Source: Trametopsis cervina
Lineage: Eukaryota > Basidiomycota > Agaricomycetes > Polyporales > Irpicaceae
DNA: 64,000 bases
Direction: 5' to 3'
Assembly (NCBI GenBank): GCA_022385755.1
Contig: MU278380.1
Span: forward strand, 167,185 to 231,184
The notes beneath the pieces are model-generated. The model worked only from the letters and a program-made list of their open reading frames with translations, was not told the origin of the DNA and ran no database searches. Below are positions 58,208 through 64,000 of this stretch, piece by piece. A program made the translations under genes and the position numbers. Numbering within the stretch: position 1 is the first letter of the stretch; each line of letters starts with the position of its first letter.

Positions 58208-59907
58208 TCAGGGCTGAACACCGGTGGGAGGCTTCGCGGGCATGTCCTTCTCGAGAACAATGTCATCCGTGGAACTTCGCGTGGAGGTAGGTTCTGGCGG
58301 CATTCTACTGGTCAGTTCTGAAGTGCGCGCTGCTACCTCTGCGGATGCGGAAGTCTGTTGGCTACCAGAAGCGGAGGCAGATGGCGGCGACACATATGAT
58401 AAGAAACCAGATGCCGTGGTAGCAGTGCTGTCCCTTGAGGCACGGGCTTTGGATGCTGACTGCGATCGAGGGCCGGCGGGGTCAGAACTAGAAGTGGCAA
58501 CGGTGACTTGACCAAATGTTGCCTCCAACATCCGCATGTGTGCAGCAGCTTCGTCGTCATCATCGTCGCTGGTTGCATTGGTCGCGCTTGATGCAGTTGT
58601 GTTCTGCTGATCGAAGAGCTGCGAATTGTACCATTTGATGAGATTGACCGTGCCAGGGTTGTACAAGCGCCACAGGAGATCCAGATATCTAATCAAAAGG
58701 ATACTCGTTAGAAGCATATTCGGTTGACTGTGGGAGCTATCCGTACGTGTCAAAGAATTGCTGATAGGGATACTGTACTATATTATTCCCATCAGACCTT
58801 GGAATGAAGACGTTATCGCCAGCGGTAATGTAAACCAGCTGCGCGCAGGTATATTTAGATAGGCAGACAAGATAGGTACAGAGAAATAAGTACGTACCAC
58901 AGTTGCGGCCAGTGCGATCAAAGCCGGGGTTACGCTCGTGAGGCCCCACTTGTACGCTTTGGAGAGGCGGTTTGTTGCGGATTTTCCTTTAGGGGCGTTT
59001 TTACCGAAAATACCACATTGGATGATCTGCGACGAAAAGCGTTGAATGCCCGAGCATGTATGAGAGACAAGTACTCACAACAAGCATTCTTTTGCTCTTG
59101 AATAGCCAGGCGCCATCGTTGATATGATCCGGGGGAAAGAGCACATCACAAAATGCTTTGTTCGGAGTTGAAGGCAAGAGGCGTTGCAGTTCAGCGCATG
59201 CTTTCCGATCGGCAGCAGAGTCGATTGAGGTGTTTGGAAGGTTTAAGTCGGCGAAGATGTAGTGGACATTGCTTGTAGCTGCGTGAACGAACTTCGACCG
59301 ATCCTGTGTGCCGTGCATAAACTATACAGTATGAGAAACCTTCGGTCAATGCAGACCGGTAATCCGTACTCACCCCTGCGAGTAAGTCTGCATGCGTTCC
59401 CAACAGCGCGACCAGTTCACTGTCTGGCGCAAAATAATCCCACGCCTCGGCTTGATGAGCAAGAACAGGGTCAGCTGCTTGCGCGGCGTAGTCTTTCAAG
59501 TCAATGACGGGGCGTGTTGGAGTCAGAGCGCGGATCCAGTCACGTTCGGCCCACGCATGACATAACACGACATACTTGCGGCCGAGGTCAACCGCTCTCC
59601 AATATATTGGACGCTCCTTAGTTGGGTCTGCATCCGTTTCGGCAGCTGTGGTCTGATTTGCAGTCTTACTTGTAGATTGATGCCTCGTACTAGTCTTGAT
59701 CAAGAGTTGCTCCTTCTGATCGCGGATTGTTTCCTTGAGCCCTTCAATCTCCAGCTGGGCATCGCGGAGACTCTGTCAAGGTGTGAGATTAACAGAACAC
59801 GGTACATACAGGATAACACATACTTGGATGAGGGCAGCGACGCGCGCGCTCTCATTACTTTGCCTTGCGTTAAAATCTCCTCCGTCGGAACTGTCGCTAT
59901 CGTCCAT
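58208..59907 (-). CDS. Conserved-looking hypothetical protein with coiled-coil start
   Basis: Six exons (59907-59824, 59772-59374, 59321-59079, 59026-58898, 58838-58747, 58688-58208) splice in frame to 475 residues. The head is acidic (MDDSDSSDGGDFNARQ) and then a short coiled coil (SLRDAQLEIEGLKETIRDQ). The middle has LGRKYVVLCHAWAERDWI, ALLGTHADLLAGFMHGTQD and NRLSKAYKWGLTSVTPALIA. The C-terminal third is Ser/Asp/Thr-rich and disordered. The GLTSVTPALIA and YLDLLWRL parts recall the Agaricomycete DUF6698-type proteins of unknown function, but I am not sure. No signal peptide. It borders the repeat element and the fragment mosaic, so it may belong to accessory DNA. Confidence 0.7.
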
Positions 59908-60474
59908 TAGCACAGGTGTTGAGAACGAAGTAAAGAACGGCGGAGATGCGAGGGCAACTGTACTTACCTGCCATATTCGCGGCCGCGATAAATAGTTGGG
60001 AGGAGAACAGCATGTGATAATGAGCTGAAAAACGTGTTTGTCAGATAAGCATGCACACTCTGCACACGAGCTGCATGGCGACCTAAAGATTACTCACATT
60101 TACGTGATATAAACGAACGGAGGGCACGCCTCGGCAAAGAAGACTGACTCAGCTGCAAATAAATTGCATGGAATGAGTGCATTCTGATTAAAGAATGCTA
60201 AATACGCACTTGTGTTTGTTCGATTTGGATCCATGATAAGAAACCTGCGGATAGAAATCATATGAACATGCATGCTGTACGGGAGACGTAGTATTACCGT
60301 CACTGCGAAGAGCTTGTTGACACTTACATGAATCCTTAAAACGTAACTTGCAGTGTGGTGTCAAGATGATGGTCCGAGTGGAATGTAGAAACAAAACAAT
60401 CTGGTGGAGCATTGCGTGCTCGCTCCCTAGATTAGCAACATCAAGAGCCAGACGCTCCGCAATAGTGCTGGTGA
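59908..60474. other. Region between hypothetical gene and gene-fragment mosaic
   Basis: It contains the promoter of the gene at 58208-59907. On the minus strand near 60230, FLIMDPN resembles the SF3B1 segment FIIPLMDPEY and may be a further scrap, though this is too short to count. No intact gene is visible. Confidence 0.3.
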
Positions 60475-60672
60475 TTTGGTCATAGATGTCTCACCTGAGG
60501 TCCGGAATTTACAGATGAGAACAATGCTTTCTTAGTGCGGTAGAACACGTACCGTGAGGGATATAATGAGCTCGACCGCCTTGAGGTAAGCTGCCGGACT
60601 CTTGCCGTGGTAGAGACGAATACCGATCCACAGGGACTTGAGTACTTTGTCGAATGATTCTATACCGTGGGG
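60475..60672 (-). pseudogene. SF3B1/Hsh155 gene fragment, downstream half
   Basis: The minus strand reads [20 protein letters not shown], then [16 protein letters not shown], matching the SF3B1 HEAT-repeat segment PYGIESFDSVLKPLWKGIR... GKGLAAFLKAIGYLIPLMD. Similarity continues past a TAA stop into KFRTSGETSMTK, the counterpart of EFQSPDEEMKK. So the copy is intron-free here, broken by a stop and truncated to ~65 codons. SF3B1 is the U2 snRNP scaffold; the complete gene must be elsewhere. It is separated from its natural upstream neighbour (62197-62456) by a kinase fragment. Confidence 0.8.
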
Positions 60673-60689
60673 GCAGGGTACTCCGTATC

Positions 60690-61968
60690 TACGTATGACG
60701 CTCGGGCACAATGAGCGAACATGCTCTGCAGCAGTGTGAGTACAACAGCAGAGGTGTTACAAAAAAGGAAATACGCACAGGGCTATGAACGACACCGTCC
60801 CTACCAGAGCCGGAAAACGATCCGAGTTCAGCCCGAAAAGCGCAATCACAGGCGGCGCAGACAAGTAACTGCACGCACCGAGCAGCGATCAGCCGTGCCT
60901 AACCCTAAAAGTCGCAGCGCACCGCACTCACTAGAACATCGCCAAAAAGTCCTTCGTCCTACAATCGAACCTCGCCGTCTCCTTCTTATAGTACCTACAC
61001 AGATACATCAGTAACAACAAATGGTCCGCCTACATCCACGTCGACACTGGCAGCGTCACCTGATATATGAGTCTGCGGCGCCATGGAAAATCGAAGAGGA
61101 TCATGAAGAAGATCGCGAATGTGAAGGGCGGGGCGACGCCCCAGAAAAAGATCTTGTCGCAGAAGAGCGTAGGCTGCGGGATGAAGGCGACGGAGACCAC
61201 CCAGTTCAGGATGTAGAATGCGGCACATCAGATTGCTACCGGCTAGCTGCGGGCATGGTGTGAGAATACAATTTTGGTTTTTGGAAAAATATGTGGGGGA
61301 GGGGACAAACCTTGCGCAAATACCAGTTCTCAGACCTGTATCGCTCCTCTGGCGTCTCCTCGCTGAACCGGGGGTCGAAAAACATGCGCACGGCAGGCCA
61401 CACGCGCCAGCGCACCGCCGACACCACCCTTGTCGCCGCAAAACTGCTGTGCTCCGACGCATTGTCCGTCTGAATCTGCCCACCACCACCAACAGCGGCG
61501 GTGGCGGGAGTCCACACGGGTCGCTGCGTCTTCTCTCCCTGCCCCTGCTCGGAACTGTTGGTACTCTTCAGATCGTCGCCCCGCTCGCGATCGACGACGA
61601 CCTTGTCAATCTCGTCTGCCTCTGCGAGAGCATGTGCCCTCTTGGTTGATCCCCACCACGAGCCGAGAAGCTCGTTCCCCTCCACGCCCTCCTTCTCGTC
61701 CTCCGTCTCTGGCTGGTCTTCGTCCGATGTGGGTGGCACCGGGCTCGCCTCGAACTGGCGGAGCACTGCGCCAGGCTCCTGCCATCCATTCTTGCGTCGT
61801 CTCTTCCACTCGTTTGTGCAAGCTGGGAAGGCCCCGGTGACGACGACGAGGCTGGTTTTCGAGCGAGAATTGCTGGACGGGGGCGGGGAGGAGGGAGCCT
61901 GAGGGGGTGGCTGGGCTGATGTTGGTGCTGGTGCTGTTGAAATCGGTGGTGGGATGCTGCTTCATCGG
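60690..61968 (-). pseudogene. Fragment of a membrane sensor protein (hybrid histidine kinase / cyclase-type N-terminus)
   Basis: The minus strand carries EWKRRRKNGWQEPGAVL, GNELLGSWWGSTKR, FFDPRFSEETPEERYRSENW, then hydrophobic AFIPQPTLFCDKIFFWGVAP and FFMILFDFPWRRR, and KKETARFDCRTKDFLAMFYY and IALFGLNSDRFPAL. This is the N-terminal six-helix part found in Agaricomycete hybrid histidine kinases and related receptors. Introns remain (after YLRK, after LIYQ, within FYY), so it was copied from genomic DNA. The catalytic domains are absent. Near 61240 the helix frame is preceded by an in-frame TGA and needs a one-base shift, so the piece is broken. The protein family name is from memory and could be one of several related receptors. 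Confidence 0.6.
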
Positions 61969-62196
61969 GGTGACCAACTCATCGTTGGTGATTGTCCGGT
62001 TGAAAGAACTGCCCGCTTGCATGGCAGTGTCGCGGGAGAGAAAACGACCTCCCTGAGCGACGAGAAGTTGTTGGTGTCGACGCAGACGACGATGAAGCAG
62101 TGATGAGAGGCACTCACCAGGTGATCCGTGCCGTGCAGACAGACAGGATGTAGGTTGTACGGGAGCGGGCGACGGTGGTGGTAGCAGTGAATAAAC

Positions 62197-62456
62197 TGGC
62201 GGCTCAGAAAGAGCAGCAAGACCCAAAGCAGGCAATGCCTGGACCTTCTGCTGCTCCTCTTGCAAACCGGGAGCAAGGTAGTTGACTAAGTTCCTGATGA
62301 AGAGAACGGCGCGTCTCATTAGCTCATTATGATGGTGATCTGCTGGAAAATGCGAACACTGGTGTGATAAACTCACTAAGAACTCTTGCTATGGCAGACG
62401 GCCTTGAGGAAGAGAAGAAGGGAAGGGATGTCGAGCGTAGAGGCAACGACGTCCCA
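62197..62456 (-). pseudogene. SF3B1/Hsh155 gene fragment, upstream half
   Basis: The minus strand reads DVVASTLDIPSLLLFLKAVC HSKSS, then two stops, YHTSVRIFQQITIIM, a frame shift, and RRAVLFIRNLVNYLAPGLQEEQQKVQ followed by LGLAALSEPP. These match, in order, VVASALGIPSLLPFLKAVC, RHTGIKIVQQIAI, CAVLPHLRNLV and DEQQKVRT...LAALAE of SF3B1. Stops and an indel within ~85 codons show it is dead. The sequence that should follow (PYGIESF) is found 1.5 kb further on, at 60672. The segment includes the positions equivalent to human K666 and K700. Confidence 0.85.
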
Positions 62457-63009
62457 TTCCCGGTTGCTGCATCCCCTGCATCCCATACATCCCCTCTCCC
62501 GCCCACTGCTTCCATCTCCCTATCGCCGCTGCTCCACCAAGCACGCTCGGCATCTCCTTGTTCCTGCCTACGCTCCCATGCTTTCGCTGCGTGCACGCTT
62601 CACTCCGCTACTGGGTACAGGTGAGCATTCGGCGCTGCCTACGCTGCCCGAGTTGTCGTTATCTGTGCTGTACACAGCACACTGCAGTGCACCGTACTCG
62701 CGCTGCTGCTGCGTATCCACTCATGTACAGCGCCGGCAGAGGGGGACCGTGGCTGCTCCGCAGCGATGTGAACTGCTGTTGCGGGAACCCGCCGCCAGAT
62801 GCACCGGAACCCCGGTTCCATTTGTGCAACTGACTCTCGCTTGTGAGAGGGAGGTGCTGACCCACATGCAGCAGGTCGCGATACCGTCCAGGGCCGAACG
62901 ATGCCGCGAACGACGCGCTGCCTGTAACGCTCCCGTATCAGCAAAGCTCGCAGCTGCACGAAGACACGGAAGGGAGAAGAGGCACGCACCGGTGACGCGT
63001 GCGGACGTG

Positions 63010-63430
63010 CCGTTGAGAGTATGACCAGGTCCGTGCTGCTCTGCTGCCCGTCATTTGTAATGTCGACCATTAACCGCGGGTGCACGGTCCCCGCCGGGAA
63101 TGTGTACCTGTGCATGGCCGTCTGGCGCGTCGCGGTGAGCTCGACGCGGATTCCGTCCGACTGGTCGACGATACAATGTCAGAATGAGCGGTTGGTGTTT
63201 CGATGCATGCGGACTTACACGAAGTAGCCTGGCTCGGCAAAGTTGTCAGGAGAACCTAAGTTGGAGATGAGTAACGCAACTATGGAGAGCGGAAGGGTGG
63301 AACTGACCATCGCTATGGATCTTCCGCGGAACTGTGCGGCCGTCGAACAAGGTCGGACATTCTTCGAATATGTTGTTCGTCCCGCAGAACACAAATGGAA
63401 AGACTCTGAGCAGGGGGAGAGGGACGGGCT
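63010..63430 (-). pseudogene. GH92 alpha-mannosidase gene fragment
   Basis: The minus strand reads FEECPTLFDGRTVPRKIHSDG, an intron at 63256-63307, SPDNFAEPGYFV, then DGIRVELTATRQTAMHRYTF and HPRLMVDITNDGQQSST. This is the N-terminal beta-sandwich of fungal GH92 exo-alpha-mannosidases, where the equivalents are CPTS...RKVLPDGTPDD...PGYF and RVELTSTRRAALHRYTFP. The first intron is intact (52 nt), but the second junction (donor at 63218) does not close in phase. No catalytic (alpha6/alpha6)-barrel domain follows; instead the SF3B1 fragment begins 550 bp away. So it is a fragment, not a full gene; a true gene whose 5' part lies beyond the window is unlikely because the 3' side is also missing. 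Confidence 0.7.
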
Positions 63431-64000
63431 GTGGATTTTGTCGGTGGCCGTGAGGTTCTGTTCATCGGGGAGAACGAACGCCCCCCGTTCGGAAGCCTTC
63501 ACCGCGAACGGGCTCGTCGATCCACGGCAAGCCGGAGCGGTCGCGCTATTCGTTCAGCTTGCAACGGAGGATGCCTGCTTCGGGCTTGACCAGTAAAGCT
63601 CGAGGGCCGCGAGGAGACGGTGCCTCGGGAAGCATGGATGCGTGTGATCGAGCTGTTGACGATGGAAGACTTGGACAAACGGCGGATCAGCGAGATGTTG
63701 GGCAGGAGAGTGACGAGATCCTGGGGGACGCACGATATTAGGATATAACTGTGAGCATGAGAAAAACTATCGGGGTCTACTCACCAGAAACCAACTGTTC
63801 ATAGTCTCCCTGCGCACGCACTTAACCGCTTTATGGGTAGCAGGATACGTGACGGAGCACTACACAACTGAATGTCATAAACAAGGACGCAGGATGGACA
63901 GGCAGGGCAGAGCGCACATACGGCCCTCGCCAAAGTCTGTGTGTTGCATCTACGTCTTGACCTTCACATACTTTGAACATTGTAAAGGCCCACGATTTGA
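63431..64000. other. End of window; unassigned sequence next to the fragment mosaic
   Basis: The minus strand at about 63560-63740 has an open stretch with LVTLLPNISLIRRLSKSSIV that could be one more captured piece. I do not recognise its source. Nothing else can be supported here. Confidence 0.3.

Noticed and set aside
1..64000. CRISPR arrays, bacterial operons and ribosome binding sites
   Set aside because: The sequence is a eukaryotic intron-rich genome; no regularly spaced identical repeats were seen.

Overview
The window is nuclear DNA of a filamentous basidiomycete, most likely an Agaricomycete (inference). Almost every gene is cut by several introns of 48-90 nt with GT-AG ends. Gene types typical of mushrooms are present: a myosin-motor class V chitin synthase, a DUF6533-type membrane protein, expanded F-box genes, secreted histidine-acid phosphatases, an NRG1-like zinc-finger factor and a two-histidine-kinase-style receptor fragment. 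Exon models below were built by eye. Most assembled coding lengths are multiples of three; exceptions are stated.

Layout. Positions 1-5.1 kb: the N-terminal part of class V chitin synthase (-), a divergent CDK8/SSN3 Mediator kinase (+) and a peroxisomal-type CoA Nudix hydrolase (-). 5.5-12.9 kb: a polytopic glycosyltransferase-like protein (+), two F-box paralogues (-) and a 12-exon TMEM135-like protein (+). 13.9-22.9 kb: a secretory hydrolase cluster, with phospholipase B (+), two divergently transcribed phytase-type histidine-acid phosphatases, and an RNase T1-family guanyl RNase (-). 25.6-28.1 kb: a DHA2-type MFS transporter (-). 29.2-37.8 kb: a small hypothetical gene, a DUF6533 protein (+), an NCS2/NAT purine permease (-) and a Hos2/HDAC3-type histone deacetylase (-).

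37.8-44.7 kb and 46.8-53.1 kb are gene-poor gaps flanking a C2H2 transcription factor (+). The second gap holds two decayed copies of one sequence. 53.1-56.8 kb: a SKI8-like WD40 protein (-), ribosomal protein eS12 (+), and a small four-helix membrane protein (-). 57.3-58.0 kb is a repeat-like element with tRNA-type box A/B motifs, followed by a six-exon hypothetical gene (-).

The most unusual part is 60.4-63.5 kb. It is a mosaic of broken gene pieces, all on the minus strand: two halves of an SF3B1/Hsh155 splicing-factor segment, with a fragment of a membrane sensor kinase between them, and next to them a fragment of a GH92 alpha-mannosidase. The kinase and mannosidase pieces keep introns, so they were copied as genomic DNA. 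This is the pattern expected of a fragment-capturing DNA transposon (Helitron- or Pack-MULE-like), but no transposase or terminus was identified.

Functionally, phospholipase B, the phytases and the RNase would together release phosphate and nucleotides outside the cell, and the purine permease would import the bases. CDK8, HDAC and the zinc-finger protein are nuclear regulators. Whether these neighbours are co-regulated cannot be read from the sequence.
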